NCBI GenBank assembly: GCA_030425705.1
Contig: JAUHZU010000004.1
Span: 203,132-267,131 of the forward strand
DNA: 64,000 bases
Direction: 5' to 3'
From: Phycisphaerae bacterium
GTDB taxonomy: Bacteria; Planctomycetota; Phycisphaerae; Phycisphaerales; Phycisphaeraceae
Positions 1 to 7,697 of the stretch are shown piece by piece (the first letter of the stretch is position 1; each line of letters starts with the position of its first letter). Under the pieces are notes generated by a model that saw only the letters and a program-made list of their open reading frames with translations, ran no database searches and was not told the DNA's origin. The position numbers were made by a program, and so were the translations under genes.

Positions 1-1
1 C

Positions 2-997
2 GGCGTGGGCAAGACCGACGCGGAGATCGAATTGGCCATCGGCGAAGGCATCGGCTGGTTCAACATCGAGTCCGAACAGGAGTTCGAGAACATCGCCGCG
101 ATCGCCAAGCGCCTGGGCCGGACCGCCCACGGCGCGCTGCGCATCAACCCCGACGTCGCCGACGCACGCACCCACGCCAAGACCACGACCGGCAAGAAAG
201 AGACCAAGTTCGGCGTGGACATCGAGCGCGCCCGTCGGTTCTTCAAGGCCTACGGCAAAGACCCGCACCTGCGGCTGGATGCGCTGCACCTGCACATCGG
301 CAGCCCGATCTACTCGCCCGAGCCCTACGTCCGCGCGGTCACCAAGGCCGTCGCCCTCATCGACGAGCTGAAACACGAGGGCATCACCATCACCGCGCTG
401 GACATCGGCGGCGGGTACGCGGCGGACTACGAGACGGGCGCGTCCCCCTCGTTCCAGAGCTACGCCGACGCGATCGTGCCGCTGCTGGGAGACTTCAAGC
501 GCGGCGGCGGGACGGTCATCCTCGAGCCGGGCCGGACCATCGCCGCCAACGCCGGCGTCCTGCTGACGCGGGTGCAGTACATCAAGCAGGGTGGGACGAA
601 GAAGTTCGTGATCTGCGACACGGGCATGCACCACATGATCCGCCCGACGCTGTACGACGCCTGGCAGTTTGTCTGGCCGTGCGAGCCCGGGCCCGCGTTC
701 GCGCCGCCCAGGCGCGCGAAAGAGATGGGCATGGACGGGCTGGCGCTGTGCGAGGTCGTCGGGCCGATCTGCGAGACCGGCGACTACCTCGCGCTGGACC
801 GCCCGCTCCCGCCGATCGCGCGCGGCGACCTGCTGGCCGTCTTCGGCGCCGGGGCCTACGGCATGTCGATGGCCAGCCACTACAACACCATGCCCAAGCC
901 GCCGGAGGTGCTGGTCGACGGCGACCGGTACACCCTCATCCGGCGGCGCGAGACCTACGACGACCTCGTCGCCGCGGAGATCGACCCGACCGGCTAA
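2..997 (+). CDS. lysA: Diaminopimelate decarboxylase, 5'-truncated by window edge
   Basis: This is the C-terminal part of the PLP-dependent enzyme that decarboxylates meso-diaminopimelate to L-lysine in the cytoplasm. The reading frame is open at the left edge, so the true start is outside the window. Visible family motifs are HLHIGSPI (barrel), DIGGGYAADY (phosphate-binding glycines), EPGRTIAANAG, and near the C-terminus LCEVVGPICETGD with the active-site Cys/Glu region, then GAYGMSMASHYN. These fit fold-type III decarboxylases of the LysA/NspC group. LysA fits better than a polyamine decarboxylase because of the EPGR and CETGD motifs. ruvB follows 39 nt downstream on the same strand with its own promoter-like box. 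Confidence 0.93.
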   Translation, partial: GVGKTDAEIELAIGEGIGWFNIESEQEFENIAAIAKRLGRTAHGALRINPDVADARTHAKTTTGKKETKFGVDIERARRFFKAYGKDPHLRLDALHLHIGSPIYSPEPYVRAVTKAVALIDELKHEGITITALDIGGGYAADYETGASPSFQSYADAIVPLLGDFKRGGGTVILEPGRTIAANAGVLLTRVQYIKQGGTKKFVICDTGMHHMIRPTLYDAWQFVWPCEPGPAFAPPRRAKEMGMDGLALCEVVGPICETGDYLALDRPLPPIARGDLLAVFGAGAYGMSMASHYNTMPKPPEVLVDGDRYTLIRRRETYDDLVAAEIDPTG

Positions 998-1024
998 CGA
1001 GGCGGGCGGGTGGCCCGAACGTGG

Positions 1025-1030
1025 TAGCAT
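1025..1030 (+). promoter_or_regulatory. Candidate -10 box of ruvB (leaderless)
   Basis: TAGCAT ends 6 nt before the ruvB ATG at 1037. The same geometry recurs at eight other genes in this window. No good -35 is seen. Confidence 0.45.
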
Positions 1031-1036
1031 CCCGGC

Positions 1037-2161
1037 ATGGCCACCGAGCGCATCATCTCTGCCGACGCCGCTTCGCCGCGCGAGGAGCAGTTCAACCTCG
1101 CGCTGCGGCCGCAGTCGCTCGCCGAGTACGTCGGCCAGCCCGCGTTGACCGACAAGCTGGCGATCACTTTGGAAGCCGTGCGCCAGCGCGGCGAGCCGAT
1201 GGAGCACGTCCTGCTGCACGGCCCGCCGGGCCTGGGCAAGACCACCCTCGCCCACATCATCGCCCACGAGATGGGCACGCACCTCACCGTCACCGCCGGG
1301 CCCGCGCTCACCAAGCCCGGCGACCTGGTCGGCCTGCTCACCAAGCTCCAGCCCCGCGACGTCCTCTTCATCGACGAGGTCCACCGCCTGCCCATCGCGC
1401 TCGAGGAGTACCTCTACTCGGCGATGGAGGACTTCAAGATCGACGTGCAGATCGACTCGGGCATGCACGCCAAGACGATCACGCTGCCCGTCCAGCCGTT
1501 CACCCTCATCGGCGCGACGACGCGCGCGGGGCTGATGTCCGGCCCGATGCGCAGCCGGTTCGGGCTCAGCCACAACCTCGAGTTCTACAGCGAAGCCGAC
1601 CTGCTGAACATCTTGCAGCGGAGTGCGGGGCTGCTGGGGATGGGAAACGATGGGGGCCAAGGGGCCGAGGGGCCGGGGGGACAAGTGAGGGAACCGGAGG
1701 CAGAAGACTCGCAACACTCGGCCCCTGGGCCCCCGGGCCCCTGGGCCCCTGCGCTGTCCACCATCGCGCGTCGCTCGCGCGGCACGCCACGGATCGCCAA
1801 CCGCTTGCTCCGCCGGGTCCGCGACTACGCGCAGGTGAAGCACGGCAACCGGCTGACCCCGGCCGTGGTCGATGAGGCGCTGCAGCTCGAAGGCGTCGAT
1901 GCGCTGGGGCTGGACGAGCTGGACCGCAAGTACCTGCGCTGCATCGCGGAGGTCTACGAGGGCGGGCCGGTCGGTTTAGAGGCCGTCGCCGCGACGCTGG
2001 GGGACGACGCGGGCACGCTGGAGCAGGCGGTCGAGCCGTACCTGCTGCAGATGGGCTTCCTCGCCCGCACCCGCAAGGGCCGGCAGCTCACACGCACCGG
2101 CGCGGAACACCTGGGCGTGAAGCTGAAAGCCCGCAGCGACGACGCGGCGGGGTTGTTCTGA
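1037..2161 (+). CDS. ruvB: Holliday junction branch migration helicase RuvB with in-frame repeat insertion
   Basis: RuvB is the AAA+ motor that drives RuvA-bound Holliday junctions during recombination and repair. Walker A GPPGLGKT is at residues 62-69, Walker B DEVH at 113-116, sensor LIGATTRAG around 158, and the lid signature RRSRGTPRIANRLLRRVRD around 245-263. The C-terminal winged-helix domain is complete. The protein is 374 residues against a usual 330-350. The excess is a Gly/Pro-rich stretch at residues about 202-238, between RSAGLLG and the IARRSRGTPR helix, encoded by an 8-nt-period inverted repeat (1652-1750). Both flanks stay in frame and motifs continue beyond it, so the gene looks functional. 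No ruvA or ruvC is adjacent. Confidence 0.95.
   Translation: MATERIISADAASPREEQFNLALRPQSLAEYVGQPALTDKLAITLEAVRQRGEPMEHVLLHGPPGLGKTTLAHIIAHEMGTHLTVTAGPALTKPGDLVGLLTKLQPRDVLFIDEVHRLPIALEEYLYSAMEDFKIDVQIDSGMHAKTITLPVQPFTLIGATTRAGLMSGPMRSRFGLSHNLEFYSEADLLNILQRSAGLLGMGNDGGQGAEGPGGQVREPEAEDSQHSAPGPPGPWAPALSTIARRSRGTPRIANRLLRRVRDYAQVKHGNRLTPAVVDEALQLEGVDALGLDELDRKYLRCIAEVYEGGPVGLEAVAATLGDDAGTLEQAVEPYLLQMGFLARTRKGRQLTRTGAEHLGVKLKARSDDAAGLF
1652..1750. repeat. 8-nt-period inverted repeat inside ruvB
   Basis: The left arm (about 1652-1683) is a run of GGGGCCNR octamers. The right arm (about 1719-1750) is the reverse complement of similar octamers. The two arms can pair into a long hairpin around a spacer of about 35 nt. 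The element lies in frame within ruvB and encodes low-complexity Gly/Pro/Glu sequence not expected in RuvB. Confidence 0.8.
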
Positions 2162-2256
2162 ATGACACCGTGATGCGCGGGTGACGCACCGCGTCCCGCG
2201 CGGGCTGGCGTGATCGGCGAGCAACACGGCACGTTGCGCGTCGCCCACGAAACGTG

Positions 2257-2964
2257 TCACGCGCTGACGTGCTTCTTCCCCAAGGGGACGAGGCCCGCGA
2301 CGAGGACGACGGCGACGAGGGTGATGCCGAACGCCGGGCTGATCTGGCGGAGCGACGCGGGCTGGGCGAGCATGAGCAGGAGCCAGCCGGCGATCAGCGC
2401 GTAGCGGATCGTGACCAGCCGGCCGAGCGTGGGCGGCAGCACGACGCGTCGGCGGCGCTGGTCGGTCGGCGGGCCGAGGATCGATTCCACGGCGAACACG
2501 ATCGCCAGCGCCAGCAGCAGCGTGGTCGCGATGCCCTGCAGCTTCTTAGCGTGTTCCTCGCGGCGGAGCACCACCGGGCCCTCGGCCGAGAGCAGGTCGG
2601 CGACGCGCGCGGCGCGCTCGTCCGCGAAGCGGTTGTTGATCTGCGCGATCTGCTCGTCGCGGGCGGTCATTACCGAGTCGCCCGGGTCGCCCACCGCGGC
2701 GTACTGCCGGATGATGTCGTCCAGCAGCTTCTCGCGTTCGGGGCTGTCGCTGTCGAAGGCCTGCAGCGCGTCGCGGGCGGCGTTGAACTCGGTCAGGTCG
2801 CCGCTGCCGATGAACACCCGGTCGTAAACATCGGGCGCGAGCCGGCCCAGCGCGGCGGGGCTAAGCAGCACCCCCAGCAGGATCCCGGCGACGATCATGT
2901 ACAGGTGCCGCTGGTCGGGCAGCGGCCAGAGGGCGACGGGTTCGGGGTCGTTGGGGTCGGCCAT
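2257..2964 (-). CDS. Hypothetical multi-pass membrane protein
   Basis: Unrecognised 235-residue protein. One hydrophobic segment lies near the N-terminus (MIVAGILLGVLLSPAAL, about 23-39). It is followed by a roughly 110-residue charged, probably soluble, region with helical heptad-like character (RDEQIAQINNRFADERAARV). Three hydrophobic segments follow, near GIATTLLLALAIVFAVE, YALIAGWLLLMLA and GITLVAVVLVAGLVPLG. It is therefore likely an inner-membrane protein with one sizeable extramembrane domain. The ATG at 2964 is supported by a TATCAT box 7 nt upstream. The neighbour at higher coordinates (2999-3361) is on the same strand but has its own ribosome binding site. Confidence 0.75.
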   Translation of the reverse strand: MADPNDPEPVALWPLPDQRHLYMIVAGILLGVLLSPAALGRLAPDVYDRVFIGSGDLTEFNAARDALQAFDSDSPEREKLLDDIIRQYAAVGDPGDSVMTARDEQIAQINNRFADERAARVADLLSAEGPVVLRREEHAKKLQGIATTLLLALAIVFAVESILGPPTDQRRRRVVLPPTLGRLVTIRYALIAGWLLLMLAQPASLRQISPAFGITLVAVVLVAGLVPLGKKHVSA

Positions 2965-2971
2965 GGGACCG

Positions 2972-2977
2972 ATGATA
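2972..2977 (-). promoter_or_regulatory. Candidate -10 box of the 2257-2964 gene (leaderless)
   Basis: On the minus strand TATCAT ends 7 nt before the ATG at 2964, matching the leaderless pattern seen elsewhere in the window. Confidence 0.45.
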
Positions 2978-2998
2978 GGCGATCGTCGGCGGGGCGGG

Positions 2999-3361
2999 TC
3001 AGGCCGGCTGCATCGTCGGCGTGCCCTGCCGGGCGTGTTGCCGGGCGGCGCGGAGGACGCCGAGCATCAGGTCCACCGCGTCATCGAGGGAGTCGTGCAG
3101 CGCCTGGCAGTCCGCGCCGTCGCCGCCGACGTTGGCGTAGGTCTGTTCGAGCAGGAGCTGCCGGACCGTCGGCCGGAGCGCTTCGATCGGTTGGCCGGTA
3201 TTCATCAACACCAGCTCCAGCAGCCGGGGCAGCAGCCACGCGACGGGGCTGGCCTGGAGGAAGACGGCGTTGGCGGCCCGGCCCGGCTCCGCGGCGCGGG
3301 CCCGCCGGCGGACCTCGTCCCGGAGCAAACACTCGGCCTGATGGAGGACTGCGGGTGACAT
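2999..3361 (-). CDS. Hypothetical protein
   Basis: Unrecognised soluble protein of 120 residues with no signal peptide or membrane segment. It is predicted mostly helical and rich in Ala/Leu/Arg, with a central segment AVFLQASPVAWLLPRLLELVL. The ATG at 3361 is preferred because GGGAG lies 6 nt upstream. A TTG start at 3412 would add 17 residues but has no ribosome binding site. It is convergent with nothing and sits between two other minus-strand genes. Confidence 0.6.
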   Translation of the reverse strand: MSPAVLHQAECLLRDEVRRRARAAEPGRAANAVFLQASPVAWLLPRLLELVLMNTGQPIEALRPTVRQLLLEQTYANVGGDGADCQALHDSLDDAVDLMLGVLRAARQHARQGTPTMQPA

Positions 3362-3463
3362 CCGTGACTCCCGTGGGGTGGAACCGGTCTCAAGCCGCCC
3401 CACCTCCTCCAAGTTAACGCGTCACCCCACCGCCACCAAGCAGAATCTACCCTGAATGGGCTA

Positions 3464-3494
3464 AGAAAAATCCGCCACGCAAGGCGCGGCGGAT
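3464..3494 (-). terminator. Rho-independent terminator after the anti-sigma-like gene
   Basis: Stem ATCCGCC/GGCGGAT (3470-3476 with 3488-3494) encloses a GC-rich inner loop and is followed on the minus strand by TTTTTC. It lies 40 nt downstream of the stop at 3536. Confidence 0.75.
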
Positions 3495-3535
3495 CGGGGT
3501 GCTGGCGGGGTTTTTGGCGGCTGAGTGGCGATGCG

Positions 3536-4705
3536 TTACGGCACGAGGAACGCGTCGTAATCCGTGTCATCCGTCTGGTCCGCGTCGCGCTTGAGGACCG
3601 CGCGCTGGGTCCAGATGTTGTCGTGGTCGTCGTACGGCGTCACTACCGGGCGGAGGACCCACGCGACCGAGCCGTCGGCCATGAGCACGTTCTGCCCGGC
3701 GTCGCGGTGGTTCTGGCTGGCGGTATTGTCCCAGCCCGGCAGGCGGGTGAGCCGGCCGTCGCGGATCGTGTAGAGCGGGTTGGTGTCGGCCATCACCGGG
3801 CCGTTGAACGCGGGCAGCCGCAGGGCGCGGGTGCCCTCGATGGCCTGGGCGCTGTAGAGCCCGCCCATGACGAGGGTGGGCTCGGCGGAGGTGCAGGTGA
3901 GCTGTTCCTGCCGGAGGTAGCCCTCGCGTGGGAGGGTGAGCAGGTGGATCGCGCTGGTCGCGGCGGCGTCGCCGCGGTGGTCATCGACGAAGGCGGACAG
4001 CGCGCCGAAGGTCGGCCCGGCCGGCAGGCCTTCGCGGTGGTCGTTGGCGTACTGGGTGAGCCCGGTGCCCGCCTTGGCGAGGTTGGCGCGGCAGGTGGCC
4101 TGCTCGGCGTCGGCGCGGGCCTTGCTCATCACCGGCAGGAGCAGGGACAAGCTGATCAGGACCAGCGCCGCGACCGTGCCGGCCTGCCGGAGGCCGAGCG
4201 TCCAGCCCCGGTGAGGCGCGCCGGCTTCTGCGGCGGCCTGCGTGGCGGCCAGGGCCCAGCGTTGGCGTTCGATGTGGGCGAGGGTGCGGTCCGCGAGGCC
4301 GACGGGCGACGGTTCCGATCCCGGGCGATCGGTGTCCAGCAGCCTCAGCAGCGCCCAAAACGCGTCGCGGCGTGCGCGCAGGCCGGCGGGCACCGGGCCG
4401 TCTTCCGCGCCGGCCGCACGCTGGTCCATCAAGGCGTCCAGGGCCCGGGCGTCGCCGTCGCAGAGCGTGACCCGGCCGGCCTGGGCCGAGCGGAGCGACT
4501 CCACCCGCGCCAGCGCCGCGTCCACCAGCGTGGCCGGCGGGTCGTCGGCGTGCCAGCGGCCCAGCAGCGCGAGGACCGCCCGCACCCGGGCGTCGCGCTC
4601 GGCGGGGGCGTGGCCGGCCAGCTCGCCGAGCGCCGCGTCGAGTGCGGCCGCGTCGGCGGGGGTCAGCGGGGTCCATCCGGGCTGGGGGGCGTCATCGGGT
4701 CGCAT
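3536..4705 (-). CDS. Putative membrane anti-sigma factor with pseudopilin-like C-terminus
   Basis: A 389-residue protein, probably anchored by one transmembrane segment (TVAALVLISLSLLLPVMSKA, about 176-195). The cytoplasmic half is helical and Asp/Ala-rich, like anti-sigma regulatory domains. The extracytoplasmic half resembles the C-terminal part of planctomycete pseudopilin-like (DUF1559-type) proteins. After the membrane segment come KARADAEQATCRANLAKAG and QYANDHREGLP, and near the end NHRDAGQNVLMADGSVAWV, an H-X-DG signature. It lies downstream of an ECF sigma gene on the same strand (132-nt gap), so an anti-sigma role is inferred from context. The domain combination is odd because the hydrophobic segment is internal, not the N-terminal prepilin position. 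Confidence 0.7.
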   Translation of the reverse strand: MRPDDAPQPGWTPLTPADAAALDAALGELAGHAPAERDARVRAVLALLGRWHADDPPATLVDAALARVESLRSAQAGRVTLCDGDARALDALMDQRAAGAEDGPVPAGLRARRDAFWALLRLLDTDRPGSEPSPVGLADRTLAHIERQRWALAATQAAAEAGAPHRGWTLGLRQAGTVAALVLISLSLLLPVMSKARADAEQATCRANLAKAGTGLTQYANDHREGLPAGPTFGALSAFVDDHRGDAAATSAIHLLTLPREGYLRQEQLTCTSAEPTLVMGGLYSAQAIEGTRALRLPAFNGPVMADTNPLYTIRDGRLTRLPGWDNTASQNHRDAGQNVLMADGSVAWVLRPVVTPYDDHDNIWTQRAVLKRDADQTDDTDYDAFLVP

Positions 4706-4837
4706 GGGTCGGTCGATCGGGTCTCGGTAGGTCGCGGTACACGGTTCATCGGTGATACGTCGGCCGGGCCGGCCGGGTTTGCGGGAATCCGGGGGAATCC
4801 GCGGCGGTTCCCGGCCGCCGGGTCGCGGGGCCCCGGG

Positions 4838-5482
4838 TCAGGGGTCGCCCCGGTGGGCCGGGTCGTAGAGCGTGCCGTAGTGGGCCTTCCAGAGCTGGGC
4901 GAAGGTGCCGACGGCCGCGTGGAGCCGGCTCTTGACCGTGCCCAGCGGGATCGACAGCATCGCGGCGATCTCCTTGTAGGCGAACTGGTGGAAGTAGGCC
5001 AGCGCCAGGACCTCCCGCAGGTGGTCGGGCATCTGATCGACCACCCCGCGGACCAGCTCGGCCACCTCCGCGTCGTCGGCCGAGGCGTCGGGCAGGGTGA
5101 TCTCCGCCTCGAGCAGGTCGATAAAGCTCGCGCCGTCGGACTGGGTCTTGTCGATCAGGGCCGAGAGCGGCGCGGCGCGTTGGCGTTTCTGCTTGCGCAG
5201 CAGGTCGCGGGCCTTGTTCGCCGCGATGGTGAACAGCCAGGGCTTGAACCGTTTGGACGCATCGAACGTCGCCGCGGAGATGTGCACCTGCAGGAACGCC
5301 TCCTGGAACAGGTCTTCGGCCGCCGCGCGGTTCCCGGAAAAGCGGATCAGGAAGTGGAACAGCTCCTGCTCGTACCGCTCGATCAGTTGACGCAACGCCG
5401 GCACCCGCCCCTCGCGGTAGGCCACGACAAGCTGCTCGTCACTCAGGTCACTCAGCCCGCCCTGGGCCAGGTCGTCCGGCAT
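4838..5482 (-). CDS. RNA polymerase ECF sigma-70 family factor
   Basis: A 214-residue ECF sigma factor. Region 2 (about 20-90) shows ALRQLIERYEQELFHFLIRF, AEDLFQEAFLQVH and RFKPWLFTIAANKARDLLR. Region 4 (about 145-205) shows MPDHLREVLALAYFHQFAYKEIA and the helix-turn-helix IPLGTVKSRLHAAVGTF. The ATG at 5482 gives the usual ECF length and has TACAAT 7 nt upstream. A longer frame up to 5626 adds a low-quality Pro/Arg N-terminus overlapping a repeat. It forms a pair with the anti-sigma-like gene downstream. Confidence 0.92.
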   Translation of the reverse strand: MPDDLAQGGLSDLSDEQLVVAYREGRVPALRQLIERYEQELFHFLIRFSGNRAAAEDLFQEAFLQVHISAATFDASKRFKPWLFTIAANKARDLLRKQKRQRAAPLSALIDKTQSDGASFIDLLEAEITLPDASADDAEVAELVRGVVDQMPDHLREVLALAYFHQFAYKEIAAMLSIPLGTVKSRLHAAVGTFAQLWKAHYGTLYDPAHRGDP

Positions 5483-5489
5483 GTAGGGG

Positions 5490-5495
5490 ATTGTA
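5490..5495 (-). promoter_or_regulatory. Candidate -10 box of the ECF sigma gene (leaderless)
   Basis: Minus-strand TACAAT ends 7 nt before the ATG at 5482. Confidence 0.5.
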
Positions 5496-5605
5496 CGGCC
5501 AGCCGATCCGATGCGCGGCCGCCCGGGGCCCGGTTTCCCGCCTCCGCACGGCCGAGACACCATTTTGTCACCGGCGTGAAACCTCCAGGACCTACACTCG
5601 TCTGT

Positions 5606-5633
5606 GGAGGGTGGGCATAAACCCACCCCCCCT
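5606..5633. repeat. GGGTGGG-cataaa-CCCACCC palindrome
   Basis: A 7-bp inverted repeat (5609-5615 with 5622-5628) with a 6-nt loop, flanked by purines on the left and a C-run on the right. It resembles the GGTGGGC...GCCCACC dispersed palindromes common in several bacterial phyla. It lies in the 219-nt gap between the divergent sigma gene and a small basic protein gene. Little else is seen in that gap. Confidence 0.6.
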
Positions 5634-5701
5634 ACGCGTTACTCAAGTATCGTGACGCCGGACGCAACGACGCCGGCCTACCCCTCCGGGGAGACCCCGC
5701 C

Positions 5702-5875
5702 ATGAAACACCCCAACCTCTCTTCCGACCGTGTCCTGGACCTGCTCGCCCGCCTGCGCTCCCGCCAGTTGGACCTGGCGATGCGCGGTAAGGTCGCGGAC
5801 TCGGCCCGCTACGCCCACCGCGCCAGCAAGGTCCGCCGGTACTCCCAGCGCCGCGTCGTAGAAGCGGTGGCGTAA
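5702..5875 (+). CDS. Small basic hypothetical protein (57 aa)
   Basis: A short open frame from ATG at 5702 to TAA at 5875, preceded by GGGGAG about 7 nt upstream. The product is 57 residues, rich in Arg/Lys, with no Cys and no membrane segment. It begins MKHPNLSSDRVLDLLARLRS and ends RRYSQRRVVEAVA. The pattern suggests two or three amphipathic basic helices, so nucleic-acid or ribosome binding is possible but not shown. It sits alone between a divergent sigma gene and aroDE. Confidence 0.6.
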   Translation: MKHPNLSSDRVLDLLARLRSRQLDLAMRGKVADSARYAHRASKVRRYSQRRVVEAVA

Positions 5876-5907
5876 CACCCGCGCCGCGCACGCCGGGCAC
5901 CGCGGGC

Positions 5908-5913
5908 TATCCT
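5908..5913 (+). promoter_or_regulatory. Candidate -10 box of aroDE (leaderless)
   Basis: TATCCT ends 7 nt before the aroDE ATG at 5921. Confidence 0.45.
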
Positions 5914-5920
5914 GTCCGCG

Positions 5921-7609
5921 ATGACCCAGCTCTGTGTCCCGATCTTTGTTCATGACCCCGCGCAGACGCGCGGCGACGCCCGGCGTGCGCAAGAGGCCGG
6001 GGCCGACCTGATCGAGCTGCGCATCGACCCGATCGCCGAGCAGGCGCGCGGCGACGCGTCGGTGCTGGATGCGCTGGTCGCGCTGGTGCGCGAGAGCCCG
6101 CTGCCGTGCATCGTTACCTGCCGGCCGGCGTGGGAGGGCGGGCAGGACGACGGGGAAGACGCGGAACGCATCGCGCTGCTCGAGCACCTGGGGACGCGGT
6201 GCGCCGGGCACGGGCCGGCCTACTTTGATGTCGAGCTCGCGGCGTACCAGCGGTCGGCGAACCTGCGGCAGAAGGTCCACCTCGTCGCCGACCACCCCGG
6301 CCAGGACCCGCCCCGCCGACGCGAGCCCGGGCTGATCCTCTCGTCGCACGACTTCGAGGGCCGGCCCCCCGACCTGCTCCGCCGGGTCGGCGACATGGCC
6401 GACGCTGAGGGTTGCCGGGTCGTGAAGGTCGCCTGGCACGCCCGCTCGCTGCGCGACAACCTCGAAGCGTTCGAACTCCTCGCGGCCCGGCACAAGCCGA
6501 CGATCGCCCTGTGCATGGGCGCGTTCGGCCTGCCGTCCCGCGTGCTGGCCAAGAAGTTTGGTGCGCTGCTCACCTTCGCCGCGCTCGGCGACGCCGACGC
6601 CACCGCGCCCGGCCAGCCCACGGTTGAACAGCTCAAGACCCTCTACCGCTGGGACCATATCGGGCCCGACACGAAGGTCTACGGCGTCATCGGCGACCCG
6701 GTCGGCCACTCGATGTCCCCGGCGATCCACAACGCGGGGTTCACCGCCACCGGCTACGACGGGGTGTACCTGCCGATGCGCATCCCGCCCGAGTACGAGC
6801 ACTTCAAGGCGACGGTGGATGCCTGGCTGAATGACCCGCGCTTAGAATTCCGGGGGGCGTCCGTGACGATCCCGCACAAGCAGCACCTGCTGCGCTTCGT
6901 CCGGGAACAGGGCGGCGAGGTCGAGCCCCTGGCCGAGCGCATCGGCGCGGCCAACACGCTGCACCGGCGCGACGACGGCACGCTCTACGCCGGCAACACC
7001 GACTATGCCGCGCTGCTGGACGCCGTGTGTGACGCCTTGAACGAGCCGCGACCGTCAGGGAGCGGACCCGCGCCGTCGTCAAGCCCATCCCAAGGGTCCG
7101 CTCCCTCACGGCCGCGGCTCGTCGATCGCGAAGCCCTCGCGGGGAAACGCGTCGCGGTGCTCGGCGCGGGGGGCGCGGCGCGGGCGGCCGTCGCGGGATT
7201 CACCCACTACGGCGCGCACGTCACGGTCCACAACCGCACGCCCGACCACGCCCGCGCGCTCGCCGAGGCCTTCGACGCCAACCACGCCCCGCTCGATGCC
7301 GTCGACCTCGACCAGACCGACATCCTCATCAACTGCACGCCCGTCGGCATGCACCCGAACGTTGATGCGTCACCGCTCGACTTCGGACACCGGGCGTTGG
7401 ACATCGAGAACCCCCCGCTTGTCTTCGACACGATCTACAACCCCCACGAGACCCGGCTCCTCTGCGACGCGAAGGCCGCGGGCTGCCGGACGATTCCGGG
7501 GGTCGAGATGTTCGTGCGACAGGCCGCGGCACAGTACGCGCTGTGGACCGGGCACGATGCGCCGATCGACGTGTTCAGGCAGGTTGTTATTGACAGGATG
7601 ACTGGATAA
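5921..7609 (+). CDS. aroDE: Bifunctional 3-dehydroquinate dehydratase (type I)/shikimate dehydrogenase
   Basis: A 562-residue fusion of two consecutive shikimate-pathway enzymes. Residues about 1-235 are type I AroD: IELRIDP, CIVTCRPAWEGG, catalytic His in LILSSHDFEG, and the Schiff-base Lys in CRVVKVAWHA. Residues about 245-560 are AroE: YGVIGDPVGHSMSPAIHNAGF (shikimate site), VTIPHK (catalytic Lys), AANTL, GNTDY, the NADP-binding AVLGAGGAARA, and NCTPVGM. The linker before the Rossmann domain (about residues 375-400, Ser/Pro/Gly-rich) is encoded by a 27-bp near-perfect palindrome and is absent from typical AroE. The last codons (VIDRMTG and stop) come from the left arm of a 9-nt-period repeat. 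AroD-AroE fusions are known in plants and some bacteria. Confidence 0.95.
   Translation: MTQLCVPIFVHDPAQTRGDARRAQEAGADLIELRIDPIAEQARGDASVLDALVALVRESPLPCIVTCRPAWEGGQDDGEDAERIALLEHLGTRCAGHGPAYFDVELAAYQRSANLRQKVHLVADHPGQDPPRRREPGLILSSHDFEGRPPDLLRRVGDMADAEGCRVVKVAWHARSLRDNLEAFELLAARHKPTIALCMGAFGLPSRVLAKKFGALLTFAALGDADATAPGQPTVEQLKTLYRWDHIGPDTKVYGVIGDPVGHSMSPAIHNAGFTATGYDGVYLPMRIPPEYEHFKATVDAWLNDPRLEFRGASVTIPHKQHLLRFVREQGGEVEPLAERIGAANTLHRRDDGTLYAGNTDYAALLDAVCDALNEPRPSGSGPAPSSSPSQGSAPSRPRLVDREALAGKRVAVLGAGGAARAAVAGFTHYGAHVTVHNRTPDHARALAEAFDANHAPLDAVDLDQTDILINCTPVGMHPNVDASPLDFGHRALDIENPPLVFDTIYNPHETRLLCDAKAAGCRTIPGVEMFVRQAAAQYALWTGHDAPIDVFRQVVIDRMTG
7043..7120. repeat. 27-bp inverted repeat inserted in frame in aroDE
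   Basis: Arms at 7043-7069 and 7094-7120 are reverse complements with two mismatches around a 24-nt spacer. Cores are AGGGAGCGGACCC and GGGTCCGCTCCCT. The element keeps the frame and encodes a Ser/Pro linker. Confidence 0.85.
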
Positions 7610-7681
7610 GCAGGATGAACCGGATCAAAGCTGGGTCCTCCCATCCTGTTGATCCTGCAACATCCTGTCATCCTGTCTGAA
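7586..7681. repeat. 9-nt-period inverted repeat at the aroDE 3' end
   Basis: The left arm (about 7590-7628) is built of nonamers close to CAGGATGAA. The right arm (about 7643-7681) is the reverse complement of similar nonamers (CATCCTGTT). The left arm supplies the last codons and stop of aroDE. The structure could fold in the mRNA and separates aroDE from the aldo/keto reductase gene. Confidence 0.8.
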
Positions 7682-7697
7682 AAAGGAATCGCAAACG

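Noticed and set aside
5483..5626. N-terminal extension of the ECF sigma factor
   Set aside because: It overlaps a palindromic repeat and is low complexity. ECF length and the -10 box support the start at 5482.
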